DNA of 64,000 nt from Protula sp. h YS-2021 (GCA_949752745.1 OX457026.1:26598116-26662115); one strand, 5' to 3'. Numbered from the stretch's first letter, positions 12,991 to 25,315 are shown. The notes: generated from the letters alone by a model not told the origin. Program-made: numbers and translations.

Positions 12991-15296
12991 GCATTTCGGA
13001 CCAGTGCGCATATTTATGTAACTTGCCTTGATGCGCGGTTCTTATTCAGACAAGTGCGCATGTTTATTTAATTTTGCGTAGATGCGCGGCTCCCATTTTG
13101 GAACAGTGCACATGTTTATTTAACTTGCGTTGATGTGCAGTTCGCATTTCTGACGAGCGCCCATGTTCTTTTTACCTTTTGTGGATGTGCAGTTCTTATT
13201 TCGGATCAGTGCGCACGTTTATTTACCTTGTGTTGATGTGCGGTTCTTATTTCGGATCAATGCGCATCTTTATTTACATTGTGTTGATGTGCGGTCCTTA
13301 TTTCGGATTAGTGCGTATGTTTATTTACCTTGTGTTGATGTGCGGTTCTTATTTCGGATCAGTGCGCATGTTTATTTACCTTGTGTTGATGTGCGGTTCT
13401 TATTCCATACAAATGCGCATGTTTATTTTACTTGCGTTGATGAGCGGTATTTATTTCGGACAGCCCAAGTTTCCTTAGGTTGCCTTGATACGCGGTTCGC
13501 ATTTCGGACCAGTTTGCATGATTATTTAACTTGCGTTGATGCACGGTGCTTATTTTGGACATGTGCCTATATTTATTTAACTTGCGTTGGTGCGCGGTTT
13601 GCATTTTGGACCAGTGTGCATGTTTATTTAACTTGCGTTGATGAGCAGTTCGAATTTCGGATCATTACGCATGTTTATTTAACTTGCGTTAATGCTCGGT
13701 TCGAATTTCGGACCAGTGCGCATGTTTATTTAACTTGCATTGATGTGCAGTGCTTATTTTGGACCAGTGCAAATGTTTATTTAACTTGCGTTGGAGCGTG
13801 GTTCGCATTTCGAGCCACTGCGCATGTTTATTTAACTTGCGTTGATGCGCGGTTCGAATTTCGGAGAAGTGCGCATGTTTATTTAACTTGCGTTTATGCG
13901 CAGTGCTTATTTTAGACCAGTGCAAATGTTTATTTAACTTACGTTGGCGCGTGGTTCGCATTTCGAACCACTGCGTATGTTTATTTAACGTGCGTCGATG
14001 CGCGGTTCTTATTTCAGGCCAATGCGCATATTTCTTTAACTTGAGTTGATGCGCGGTTCTTATTCTGGACCAGTGTGCATGTTTATTTAGGTTACGTTGA
14101 TGCGAAGTTCTTATTTTGAATAGTGCGCATGTTATTTAAGTTTAAGTTAATGGGCAGTTCGCATTTCGAAATAGTGCGCATGTTTATTTAACTTGCGTTG
14201 ATGCAAGGTGCTTATTTTGGTCCAGTGTGCTTGCTTATTTAGCTTGTGTTGCTGTGTGGTTCGCATTTTGGACCAGCGCGCATGTTTTTTTTTTAACTTG
14301 TGTTGATGCGTGGTTCGCATTCTGAGCCATTGCGCATATTTATTTAACTTGTGTTGATGATCGGTACTTATTTTGGACCAGTGTGCATGTTTATTTAACT
14401 TGCGTTGATATCCGGTTCGCATTTCGGACCAGTATACCTGTTTCTTTAGGTTGCGTTGATGCGCAGTTCGCATTTTGGGACAAGTGAGTAGGTTCATTTA
14501 ACTTGCGTTGACGCGCGATTTGCGTTTCGGACCAGAACGCATGTTTATTTAAGTCCCGTCGATGCCCGACTCTTATGTCAATTCAACTTCAGTCGATTCA
14601 TGGTTCTTTCTTCGGACCACTGCGCATGTTTATTTAACTTGCGTTGATGCGCGGTTCTCATTTCAGACCACTGCGCATGTCTATTCACCTTGCGTCGATG
14701 CGTGGTTCTTTTTTTCGGACAAGTGCGCATGTTCATTTAACTTGCGTTGATATGCGGTGCTTATTTTGGACCGGATCGCATGTTTATTTTCGCATTTCAG
14801 GCCATTGCCCATGTTTATTTAACTTGTGTTGATGCGTGGTTCTCATTTCAGACCAGTGCGCATATTTATTTAACTTGCGTTGATGCGCGGTTCGCATTTC
14901 GGACCACTGCGCATGTTTATTTAATTTGCCTCGATGTGCGGTTCGCATTTCGGACCAGTGGGCATGTTTCTTTAGGCTGCGTTGATGCACGGTTCGCATT
15001 TCAAACCACTGCGCATGTCTATTTAACTTACGTCGAAGCGTAGTTCTTTTTTTCGAACCAGTGCGTATGTTTATTTAACCTGCGTTGATGCGCGGTGCTT
15101 ATTTTGGACCAGTTCGCATCTTTATTTATCTTCCGTCGATGCGCAGTTATCAATTCGGACCAATGCGCATGTTTATTTAACTTGCATCGATGCGCAGTAC
15201 TTAATTTGGACTACTGCGAATGTTTATTTAACTTGTGTCGATGTGCGGTTGTTAAATGTGACTACTGCGCAAGTTCATTTAACTTGCGTTTATGTA
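12991..15296. repeat. 51-bp satellite array A (~45 units)
   Basis: The monomer contains GTTTATTTAACTTGCGTTGA and is 51 bp (17 codons) long. The array therefore stays open on both strands and yields spurious 17-residue-periodic ORFs (250 codons on plus at 13163-13915; 90-116 codons on minus). Monomers vary by scattered substitutions, with occasional indels that break frame. Nothing suggests translation. Confidence 0.92.
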
Positions 15297-16540
15297 CTGT
15301 AGGAGGAGATTCATTCAATTTTTTTTTTTTAAATTCCGAAAAAAATTCAAAAGTTTTCCAATTCACTCAAAAAGCACAAGCCGTATGCATGACCCCCTAG
15401 AGACGGCTCATATCGAAAATAAATGAAATCTCATAAAAACTGTAGGAGGAAATGCATTTTGAATTTTTTTCTTCAAAAATTCTCTCATCGACTGAAAAAG
15501 ACAGGCCATATTCACGACACCCTAAGCATGCCTCAGCCCCAAAATAAATCATGTTTGATCAAAAGTGCAGGAGAAAATGCATTTTGAGGTATTTTCATCA
15601 AACATTCCCCCCGAAATCAAAAATTCCCAAGTCGAGTCAAATAACACAAGCCGTATGCGAGACCTACCTAAGGATGCCTCATAGCAAAAATAAATGAAAT
15701 CGGATAAAAACTGTAGGAGGAAATGCATTTTGAAGTTTTTCTTCAAAAATTCCCAAAAAATACAGAAATTGTCGGATCGACTAAAAAGCGCAAGTCGTTT
15801 TCTTAACTTAACCCCTTAGGGATGCCTCAAACCAAAAAAAAAAAAAAAAAAAAAAGGTTCAAAACTGCCCGATCGACTAAAAAGCACAAGCCGTATTCAC
15901 TCACACCAAAATAAATTACATCGAATCAATATTGTAGGGGTAGATGCATTTTGAATTATTTTCGAAATTTTCCCAAAAATTCCCCAAAAATACAAACTAA
16001 AGGCACAAGCCGTTTGCACGACCCTTTAGGGGTGCCTCATACAAAAAATAAACGACATCGGGTCAAAAATGTAAGAGGAGATACATTTTAAAATTTCTTT
16101 AAAAAATCCCCAAAAATTCAAAAATCACCCGATCGACTAAAAAAGCACAAGCCGTATGCACGACCGCTTGGGAAATCCTCACACCAAAAATAAATGACAT
16201 CGAATCAAAATTGTAGGAGTAGATGCATTTTTTTCAAAATTTTTGCTTAAAAAAATCCCCAAAAATACAAAAATTGTCCGATCGACTAAAAAAAGCACAA
16301 GCCGTATGCAAGACCCTTTAGGGGTGCCTCATACCAAAAATAAATGACATCGGGTGAAAAATGTAGGAGGAGATACATTTTTAATTTTTTTCTTTAAAAA
16401 TTCGCCAAAAATTCAAAAATCACCCGATCGATTAGAAAAGCACAAGCCGTATGCAAGGAACCCCTTAGGGATGCCTCACACCAAAAATAAATGACATCGG
16501 ATCAAAATTGTAGGAGGAGATGCATTTTGAAACAAAGTTT
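15297..16540. repeat. ~145-bp tandem repeat array A (~9 units)
   Basis: Units begin TGTAGGAGGAGATGCATTTT and include CCGATCGACTAAAAAAGCAC. Starts near 15297, 15440, 15568, 15710, 15932, 16070, 16213, 16361 and 16509 give a spacing of mostly 127-148 bp. The consensus is A-rich and non-coding. Confidence 0.88.
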
Positions 16541-16542
16541 AC

Positions 16543-16617
16543 AGCGAACTAACTAACTAACTAACGGACGCCATCCGCAAACCGATAGGAATACCCCAGC
16601 TTACGTGTAAGCTGGGC
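16543..16617 (+). repeat. (AACT)n and terminal hairpin of module copy 1
   Basis: AACTAACTAACTAAC, then CGGACGCCATCCGCAAACCG, then a near-perfect GC hairpin (10-bp stem, 2-nt loop) and an A-rich flank. Identical in order to 20753-20837. Confidence 0.75.
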
Positions 16618-16953
16618 TAAAAAAGGATAATTCATATTTTACTGAAAATCGAGAAAAGAATTAATGTTAATCCCATTGTCTCATTTCTTTTTTTTTTTTT
16701 TTTTTTTGTAATGATTACTTATTGAAATGCAGCGATTAAAAATATTTGCAAACGTGAGTGTACTTCTAAATTGTCCTGAATATTACCAAAAGGGCTGGCT
16801 CGCTTTTTTCCCCATCATTTAGTAATGAACCCTTGGAAAACAGGAAAACAGCTTCGTTGTGTTTCCTATTTTTTTTTTTCAATTTATTAGACAAATATAA
16901 AAAAAAGTATCAAAATAAACAAAAAATGATGAAAAGCGAAAAAAGTATAAACA
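16618..16953. other. Spacer between satellite modules, no gene
   Basis: AT-rich with T- and A-runs. AAAAAGGATA words occur here, before module 1 (~12690-12705) and after module 2 (~20840). The modules therefore sit in a related A-rich background. Confidence 0.5.
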
Positions 16954-17205
16954 AGTTTGTCCAAGGACAAAGTCCCAGCTTACGAAAAGCAATAAGGCCA
17001 CTTCAAGCGTGCATGAGCAAGGGCATTTCCCTGAAAAACTGGGTTTCAACGATGAGATGGCGAAGAGCTAGCTGAATAATTAATTTAGCACCGGACCAGA
17101 ACATACACCGATACATGCATGAAAAGATTTCTTTCCCAGAAAAATGGGAAACAGATTTTTGGAATCTCTGGTAGACTGGATAGTCTGCCATAGATACCTT
17201 CAAAC

Positions 17206-20095
17206 AACGCTCGTATTTCGGACCAGTGCGCATATTTATGTAACTTGCCTCGATTCTTATTCAGACAAGTGCGCATGTTTATTTGCGTTGATGCGCGGCT
17301 CTCATTTTGGAACAGTGCACATGTTTATTAAGACTTGACAAGCCTTTGGCTTGCAAGGGTTATATGAATTCGTGCGAGCAGCCGTTCGTCCTTTTTTTCT
17401 TCTTGACAGTTAACATTTCGCTAGCGAAATACGGTTCTAGTTTAACTTGCGTTGATGCGCTTTTCGCATTTTGGACCAGTGCGCATGTTTACTTACATTG
17501 TGTTGATGTGCGGTTCTTATTTCAGATCAGGGCGCATGTTTATTTACCTTGTGTTGATGTCCGGTTCTTATTTCTGATCAGTGCGCATGTTTATTTAACT
17601 TGCATCGATGCGCGGTTCTTATTTCAGACCACTGCGCATGTTTATTTAACTTGCGTTGATAACGGTACTTATTTTGGACAAGTGCACAAGTTTCCTTGGG
17701 TTGCGTTGATGCGCGGTTCGCATTTCGGACCAGTGCGCATGTTTATTTAACTTGTGTTGATGCGCGGTGCTTATTTTGGACCAGTGCAAATGTTTATTTA
17801 ACTTGCGTTGGCGCGTGGTTCGCATTTCCAACCACTGTGCATGTTTATTTAACGTGCGTCGATGCGCGGTTCTTATTTCAGGCCAATGCGCATATTTCTT
17901 TAACTTGAGTTGATGCGCGGTTCTTATTCTAGACCACTGCGCATTTTTTAAAGTTGTGTTGATGAGTTCTTTTTTTGAATAGCTGCGTTAATGCGCAGTT
18001 CGCATTTCGAACCGGTTCGCATGTATATTTAACTTGCGTTGATGCACAGTGCTAATTTTGGTCCAGTGTGCTTGCTTATTTAGCTTGTGTCGATATGCGG
18101 TTTGCATTTAGGACCAGTGCGAATGTTTTTTTTAACTTGCGTTAATGGTCGTTAAGCTCGGTTCCCATTTCTGACTAGTGCGCATGTTTGTTTAATTTGC
18201 GGTGATGTGCGGTGCTTAATTTGGAATAGTTCGCATGTTTATTTAACTTCCGTCGATGCGCGGTTCGCATTTCGGACCAGTGCGCATGTTTATTTAACTT
18301 GTGTTGATGTGTGGTTCTCATTTCAGACCAGTGCGCATGTTTCTTTGGGTTAAGTTGATGCTCGATTCTTTTTTTCGGATCAGTGGCCATATTTAACTTG
18401 CGTTTATGCGCGGTGCTTATTTTGGACCAGTGCAAATGTTTATTTAACTTATGTTGGCGCGTAGTTCGCATTTCGAACCACTGCGCATTTTTATTTAACG
18501 TGCGCCGATGCGCGGTTTTTATTTCAGGCCAATGCGCATAATTCTTTAACTTGAGTTGATGCACAGTTCTTATTCTGGACCAGTGCGCATGTTTATTTAA
18601 GTTGTGCTGATGCGCAGTTCTTATTTTGAATAGTGCGCATGTTATTCAAGTTGCGTTAATGCGCAGTTCGCATTTCGAACCGGTGCGCATGTTTATTTAA
18701 CTCGTTGATGCACGGTGCTAATTTTGGTCCCGTGTGCTTGCTTATTTAGCTTGTGTCGATGTGCGGTTCGTATTTAAGACCAGTGCGCATGTTTTTTTGA
18801 GTTAATGCTCGGTTCCCATTTCTGACCAGTGTGTTTGTTTATTTAGCTTGCGTCGATGAGCGGTTCGCATTTTCCACCAGTGAGCATGATTATTTAACTT
18901 ATGTTGATGCATGGTTCGCATTTCGGACCAGTGTGCATGTTTATTTAACTTGCATTGATATCCTGTTCACATTTCTGACCAGTGCTCATGATTCTTTAGG
19001 TTGCGTTGATGTGCGGTTCGCATTTCGGACCAGTGCACAGGTTCATATAACTTGCGTTGCATTTCGGACCGGTACGCATATTATTTAAGTCCCGACGAAG
19101 TCCGACTTTTATATCTATTCAACTTGCGTCGATACCTGGTTCTTTCTCGGACTAGTTCGCATGTTTGTTTAACTTCCGTCGATGCGCGGTTCGCATTTCG
19201 GACCATTGCGCATGTTTATTTAACTTGTGTTGATGCGTGGTTCTCATTTCAGACCAGTGCGCATGTTTCTTTCGTTTCAGTTGATGTGCGGTTCTTTTTT
19301 TCGGATCAGTGGCCATATTTAACTTGCGTTCATGCGTGGTGCTTAATTTGGACCAGTGCAAATGATTATTTAACTTGCGTTGGCGCGTGGTTCGCATTCC
19401 CAACCACTGTGCATGTTTATTAACGTGCGTCGATGCGCGGTTCTTGTTTCAGGCCAATGCGCATATTTCTTTAACTTGCGTTGATGCACGGTTCTTATTC
19501 TGGACCAGTGCGCATGTTTATTTAAGTTGTGCTGATGCGCAGTTCTTATTTTGAATAGTTCGCATTTCGGACCAGTGTGCATGTTTATTTAACTTGCCTC
19601 GATGTGCGGTTCGCATTTCAGACCAGTGCGCATGTTTTTTTAGGTTGCGTTGATGCGCGGTTCGCATTTCGGACCACTGCGCATGTCTATTCAACTTGCG
19701 CCGATGCGTGGTTCTTTTTTCGAACCAGTGCGCATGTTTATTTAACTTGCGTTGATGCGTGGTTCTCATTTCAGACCAGTGCGCATGTTTCTTTCGTTTC
19801 AGTTGATGATGCGCGGTTCGCATTTCGGACCACTGCGCATGTCTATTCAACTTGCGTCGATGCGTGGTTCTTTTTTCGAACCAGTGCGCATGTTTATTTA
19901 ACTTGCGTTGATGCGCGGTGCTTATTTTGGAACAGTTTGCATGTTTATTTATCTTCCTTCGATGCGCGGTTCACATTTCGAACCAATGCGCATGTTTATT
20001 TAACTTGCATCGATGCGCGGTGCTAATTTTGGACCATTACACACGCGGTTGTTAAATCTGACTACTGCGCAAGTTCATTTAACTTACGTTTATGC
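17206..20095. repeat. 51-bp satellite array B (~54 units)
   Basis: Same 51-bp monomer as array A, open on both strands in long stretches. Several blocks appear as higher-order duplications (for example 19640-19740 resembles 19800-19900). One insertion lies at 17328-17440. Confidence 0.92.
17328..17440 (+). mobile_element. 113-bp Helitron/Helentron-like non-autonomous insertion
   Basis: Interrupts one satellite monomer. Removing it restores ...CATGTTTA|TTTAACTTGCG exactly, with no target duplication. It starts TTAAGACTTGACAAGCC, has a CAAGCC/GGCTTG stem near the 5' end, a perfect ATTTCGCTAGCGAAAT palindrome near the 3' end, then ACGGTT and CTAG. A hairpin ~6-10 nt before a CTRR end and clean insertion between A and T are Helitron hallmarks. 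A 524-bp relative with the same ends is at 45004-45527, so this is an internally deleted copy. Confidence 0.7.
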
Positions 20096-20750
20096 GCTGT
20101 AGGAGGAGATTCTTTTTTTTTTCAAAAATTCCGAAAAAAATTCAAAAGTTTTCCAATTCATTCAAAAATGGTCCGATCGACTGAAAACGCACAAACGTAT
20201 GCACGATCCTTTAGTGGTGCCTCATACCAAAAATAAATGATATCGGATCGAAAATGTAGGAGGAGATGCATTTTGAATTATGTTCGAAATTTTTGCTTCA
20301 AAAATTCCCCAAAATTACAAAAATTGTCCGATCGACTAAAAAAGCACAAGCCGTATGCGCCACCCTTTAGTGGTGTCTCATACCAAAAATAAATGACATC
20401 GTATCAGAAATGTAGGAGGAAATACAGTTTAAAAATTTTTCTTCAAAAATTCGCCAAAAATTCAAAAATCATCCGATCGACTAAAAAAGCACAAGCCGTA
20501 TGCAAGACCGCTTAGGGATGCATCACACCAAAAATACATGACATCGAATCAAAATTGTAGTAGTAGATGCATTTTGAATTATTTTCGAAATTTTTGCTTA
20601 AAAAATTCGCCAAAAATACAAAAATTATACGATCGACTAAAAAAGCACAAGCCGTATGCGCGACCCTTTAGGGGTGCCTCATACAAAAAATAAATGAAAT
20701 CGGATTAAAATTGTAGGAGGAGATGCATTTTGAACCAAAGTTTACTAAAT
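20096..20750. repeat. ~145-bp tandem repeat array B (~4.5 units)
   Basis: Same unit as 15297-16540, starting near 20098, 20256, 20411, 20557 and 20713. Confidence 0.87.
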
Positions 20751-20752
20751 AA

Positions 20753-20837
20753 ACAACTAATTAACTAACTAACTAACTAACGGACGCCACGCGCAAACCG
20801 ATAGGAATACCCCAGCTTACGTGTAACGTAAGCTGGG
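20753..20837 (+). repeat. (AACT)n and terminal hairpin of module copy 2
   Basis: As in copy 1, but the hairpin is CCCAGCTTACGTGTAACGTAAGCTGGG: a 4-nt insertion enlarges the loop and preserves the stem. Confidence 0.75.
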
Positions 20838-20903
20838 CCAAAAAGGATGAAAATTTTAAATAGTATAAAAAAGGTATTTAAGGTAAAAAGGGATAAAATC
20901 GGG

Positions 20904-20943
<40 letters not shown>

Positions 20944-22510
20944 AAAGGATAATTCTTTAAAAAAAGGATGATGTGGTAACACTGATATATATAACTTTCC
21001 ACACTTCAGAAAGAAAATACGTTCTTTGTTTTTTTTTTTAATGATTCAATCTAATCTTCAAACAAATAAACCCGGAGACACAAACATGGCATATCAAACA
21101 TAGATGTGGTGGCAATGTTGGCTACATACGAAAAAAAAAGTATAACTTCACGATTTCTGTCCACTCAGTACCCTTTATTTTGCTATTATTTCAATGATTT
21201 TTCAACAGCCCTGTCCACATCAATGAACATGTGAGATAAGCGCTTAGAGATTTATCAAATAAGCGCGTTACAAATACTGTTTATAATAACTGTTTATAAA
21301 AAATTAGATAATCCGGAAATACACACACACAAAAAAAAACTTAGAATCGGACTTTGCATAGTGTTCAAGAAACAATCTGACACAAAAAAACTGACAAATG
21401 TGAGGATCATAACACAACGTAGGTTATCTGCATACGATTTTTAAATCTCATCATTTTACATTTAAAATACGCAGACTAGTCGTACCGGTAAAAATTGGGA
21501 ATGGGCTATGGAACCAAGACAGTGAAAACAACACATCTTTTCCAAGATTACACGCCGATAAAATCCCATAACTTCACCATGACTGGGAAAAGGACACCTC
21601 GAACTAACTCAACAGCTGCTAAAAATGGCCCGCTTGTAACCAGAGGCTGTCTGAGTCACTGTGACATATCGTTATCTGATAATCTGAAGGAGTTGCCCAA
21701 AATGTACCAGCGGTTGTTGAAGTCACGACAACAAAAACACACATTATGACGGGATTTGATTGGGATTTCGACGGCTCTTGAAATACTCATCCGAAGCCAG
21801 ATTAAAGTTGACCTACACTTTAATTGGCTCCTTGATGTAAATGTAAGCCATTCCTGGTGGACCTCTTCATTGTTATAACGATAGTTCACAGGGCTGGGTA
21901 CTTTGTATTGGATTCGGTACACGCGTGGGAGGCCTGTGAACGAACCGCACAGTATGCGTATCCAATTCAGAGCATACCAGTTTCATGGTCCATCGCTATT
22001 TTACACCGACATATGTAATCATGACTTTGATAGCCAAACAGAGCAGAAATAAACTTCTTTTATCTCTCAGATACTACTCCCTGAATTGAGACACTGCCTG
22101 TGTGTTACACGGCAACTTTCATCACGCGAAGCAAAAACGGTGTTGTGACGAAGTCATTGGCAGCGTTACGTTATACCTATGACGTTCGGGTGAATGTGAC
22201 AAGCGAAATTTTGTACGTGATTAAATTAACGCAAAATTTAATTATCATTTCTTTATATGGTGTGCGTTGTCTCTGGTGTGCGTGTTATAATGTACCTTTT
22301 ACCACTAAGAGAACCTTCAAAGGACCTCAGGGCCTGGGCGAAAACAAAGGACTTATGACGACATAACAAGCTATTTCATTTGAGATGGCCATATTAGCTC
22401 TCATTACCTAGAAACAATAACTTTATCGCTTGAAGTGAATAACCACATCACACTGAACTAAATTGCTTAGATTAAGGCAACTGGTGTACTTGTCATTTTG
22501 TTAACAAATA
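20838..22510. other. No gene seen; A-run at ~20909-20943
   Basis: A homopolymer A tract and AAAAAGGATA words follow the module. The rest looks unique and non-coding. The ORF at 21495-21749 has no recognisable feature. Confidence 0.5.
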
Positions 22511-22514
22511 TGCG

Positions 22515-22817
22515 TAATTTATTCCCCACAGGAGGAGGGGAATATATGCAATCGACCGTGTGTCGGTCTGTCGGTCTGTCATCAACAGCTTGTTAACATG
22601 ATAACTTAAAAACTGCTTCAAGGATTTTAATGAAACTTGGAATGTAGCTTCTATGGGAACACACACAGATCGGTATTGTAAATGGGCCGGGTTTGTCCAA
22701 GAAAAATGCACCAACTAAACTTTACAACTATTGCTATGTCTAAGGTTTACATTGATGGCCGTGTTTAACTGATGGGGGGCCTGTGGGGAATATGTGGGCT
22801 ATGCACACTGCTCTAGT
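22515..22817 (-). mobile_element. Dispersed repeat 'AGAGCAGTGTGC', copy 1
   Basis: On the minus strand it begins CTAGAGCAGTGTGCATAGCC, contains ATTCCCCACAGG near the 5' end, then a (GACAGACC)n-type microsatellite, and ends CCTGTGGGGAATAAAT. The ATTCCCCACAGG / CCTGTGGGGAAT pair is a subterminal inverted repeat that also closes a 3' hairpin. Related copies lie at 31702-31875 and 35117-35576. The microsatellite-plus-hairpin 3' end links it to the pearl/Helentron-like cohort. Confidence 0.65.
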
Positions 22818-23435
22818 TTGCTACTGTGATGATTTCTCTTGACCCCCGTATCCTTATCATATGTCGGATCAGCACTCAGCTTCTGAGCTTCCACTATTCC
22901 ACGGCCACCCCCCCCCCCCCCCCCCGCCGACCCAACATCGCTCAAGACGCAGTAAAACCTCATAATAACGCCACGGTTATGGTCAAGAAAACTAGTTATT
23001 ATAACCCATATTTAAAAAAATATGACCAGGGACAATGTAACCAGTCCCTGTGAATCAAGCAGCAATAGGCGTGTAGGGTGGCCAAAAAGTAGTATTTTAA
23101 AAACCGGTTACTGAAAATTTTTTCAAAGGGCGGCATTTGCCTAATCTCTGACGGATCTCAGAACAGTAAATTCCAAAGAAGCCCTAACGCAGGACTACGT
23201 TCAAGAAATGACAGCAATCTAACTAAAATTACTTGCAGAAATTTTATTTTAAAAAACTTGATCCCTAAACCTTTCAAACGCCAGTATGAAGTGCGCAAAA
23301 AAAAAAAAACAAAAAAAAAAAAAACAACAACAACAACAAGAACGTCGGTGGAGACTTTGCCCAGCCGTAAAAGCGAAGAGACTACAAAGGTCGCTGGAGA
23401 AACAGACAATTTTATTACAAAATTTATACTTGGTA
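22818..23435. other. No gene; poly-C and A-rich patches
   Basis: C18 run at ~22909, then A-rich/(CAA)n sequence at 23297-23338. ORFs are low-complexity artefacts. Confidence 0.55.
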
Positions 23436-23439
23436 GAAG

Positions 23440-24150
23440 GCGTCAGGTAGCAACACTGTTGTCAAATCGCCAAAAAAAATACAGGTTTAATTGAATGGAA
23501 TGTTCCTGTCAAATTTCAATGCAATCGGCCGGATATTTAGAACAGCAGCATTTTGCAAAAAGTCTTTACACACACATAGTAGCATCCATAACGGACAACA
23601 AATTTTCCACAAGTGATGAAAAGTAACTTTGAAAGAAAACATCACATGAAGAGAATTATTTTAAAATTTCATATAAATTCAACCAAACTGTAGCAGGAAA
23701 CCATTTTCCAATTTTTGAAAAAAAATTGCCAAAAAAGCGAATTTTAGAAAGATGACATTTAGGGAACATTTGTGCAAAATTCAAAAGGAATCCGGTCAAA
23801 ACTGTGGAGGAAACAATTTGAAAATCGGCCAACAAAAAAATCAAAATGACGCCATTTTGGCCAATCGACCAAAAAGGTAATTTTTTGAACAAACAAGGAT
23901 CCAGAAAGCACTCACAGAAAATTTGAAAGGAAGCCGATAAAATATGGGCGGAGAAGCACCGAAAAATTAAAAATGCCCCAATCCACCCCAAAAAAAGTTA
24001 CTTTTCAAAAGAAGACAGCCTACTGAAAATTTATGTAAAATTTCAAGGCACTCCGCTAAACATTTTTGAAGGAAAAGCATGTGGAAATTTGGTGCAAAAA
24101 ATACCCGTATTTGACCAATTTTTGCGAAGTCGACTACTCTAAAAACGAGA
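23440..24150. repeat. Degenerate 110-155-bp tandem repeat
   Basis: Blocks resembling 'aaaatttcaa.g.aatccgg..aaa..tgt.g.aggaaa' recur near 23510, 23664, 23775, 23918 and 24038. A related segment is at 38380-38640. The theme (AAATTTCA, AATCCG, GGAGGA, CCAAAAA) resembles the ~145-bp units of the satellite modules, which suggests a common ancestry or style. Confidence 0.55.
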
Positions 24151-24159
24151 CTTGTAACA

Positions 24160-25315
24160 GGAAACTCGTAGCAAGTACCATGGAAGAGCGACCGAAGTCA
24201 TAGCTAAATCTATTCTATTTATATCAACTGCAGCCGACTCTCGTGACCGCTAATTCCATTTCAGAGAATTTAAATATTTGAAACCCGCTTGTTTTTCTGA
24301 AGAAAATGAAGAAAAATGTTACTATTCTGCGTGCAAATGTAGATACCCCCAACTGAAACAGGGTTAATTGATACTCCAAAAAATTACTTACTTTTCTATT
24401 TATTTTAAATCAGTACTTTTTTCTTCACTGCCTACTAAAAGGAAGTACTTGAGCTTTACTTTTCATGTAATATTTAAACAGAAAAATCTGTTCTTTGCTT
24501 ATAAATAGTGAGAATGAACTGACTGTATTCAGGTCAAAGAACCTGTACATTTAAGAAAAGGGCTAAGTTCTTTGATTCACGTAGTCCTAACACTGAAGTC
24601 AATCGATCCGTGTATAAGTCGAGGTTGCTTCAAAATCACCGGAAACTTTAAAAAGATTGCTTATAAATGAAATTCTGTAAAAGGCGAATTCTAACGGCTA
24701 TGTTTTTCTCGGTGATACCCCTCCCCCCAACCCACCCCCACCAACCCCCACCCAATTTTTCACAACACTCCCACATTTACTCTCACTCATATTACTATTT
24801 CATTTTATTAACAGTGATCACCCTGAAGGGACTTATTTCGGACTTATTTCTTCGCCTTTACAGATTCCGAAGTCTTTAATTACTACAAAACGCAAGCGAA
24901 AACGGCTGTTATTTATACAAGTCTTACTCAGCAGCACCACTCATACAAAGTATGAATCACGGGGTATCTGCTGCTACAGCACCCGTTTCCTTCTCATCTT
25001 TTGGCAAACAATAGGGAGGAGCAATCAAGTGCATATGATTAATCTACCCCGGTTTTTTTGGGTGTACCTGTGACACTGCAAATGCAGGAACAGACTTTTG
25101 ATGTGCTTCGAGCTAGCACCCTAGTCCTTCGTGACTTACATACTGAGTGTGCATGTCGAGTCTACTCAGGATATAGATCTTTCGTCGTCGATGAATCTTA
25201 CCGACCGAGCGTTTATATTACGACTGTCTAAAAAAACTATAATTCTAAAAAAAATACCCACAGGAAAATAAAAATGTTGAAAAGGTGAATTTACATTTTA
25301 CTGTTATCGCATAAC
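24160..25315. other. No gene seen
   Basis: AT-rich single-copy-looking sequence with a CCCCAACCCACC-rich patch at 24720-24755. No supportable exon. Confidence 0.5.

Larger units (their letters stand above)
12731..16617 (+). mobile_element. Composite satellite-bearing Helentron/pearl-like module, copy 1
   Basis: The order is: left arm (12731-12990), 51-bp satellite (12991-15296), ~145-bp repeats (15297-16540), (AACT)n, and a right arm ending in a 10-bp-stem hairpin, CCCAGCTTAC-GT-GTAAGCTGGG. The left arm opens with a hairpin (TTTGTCCAAGGACAAA) followed by CCCAGCTTACG. That sequence is the inverted complement of the 3' hairpin arm, as in asymmetric-TIR Helentrons. A second copy of nearly equal length follows at 16954-20837. 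No Rep/helicase is present, so it would be non-autonomous. A tandem segmental duplication is an alternative to two separate insertions. Confidence 0.6.
16954..20837 (+). mobile_element. Composite satellite-bearing Helentron/pearl-like module, copy 2
   Basis: Same order as 12731-16617: left arm 16954-17205, 51-bp satellite to ~20095 interrupted by a 113-bp insertion, ~145-bp repeats 20096-20750, (AACT)n, right-arm hairpin. Left arms of the two copies are ~90% identical by eye over 250 bp. Total length is 3884 bp against 3887 bp, although the two internal arrays differ by ~600 bp each in opposite directions. Confidence 0.6.

Noticed and set aside
13163..13915. 250-codon plus-strand ORF (and 90-149-codon ORFs on both strands to 20026) as a repeat protein
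   Set aside because: It is the 51-bp satellite read in its stop-free frame; both strands are open, indels break the frames, and there is no start context or domain.
12991..20095. Regular ~51-bp periodicity as a CRISPR array
   Set aside because: The whole unit repeats; there are no unique spacers and no cas genes, and the window is eukaryotic.
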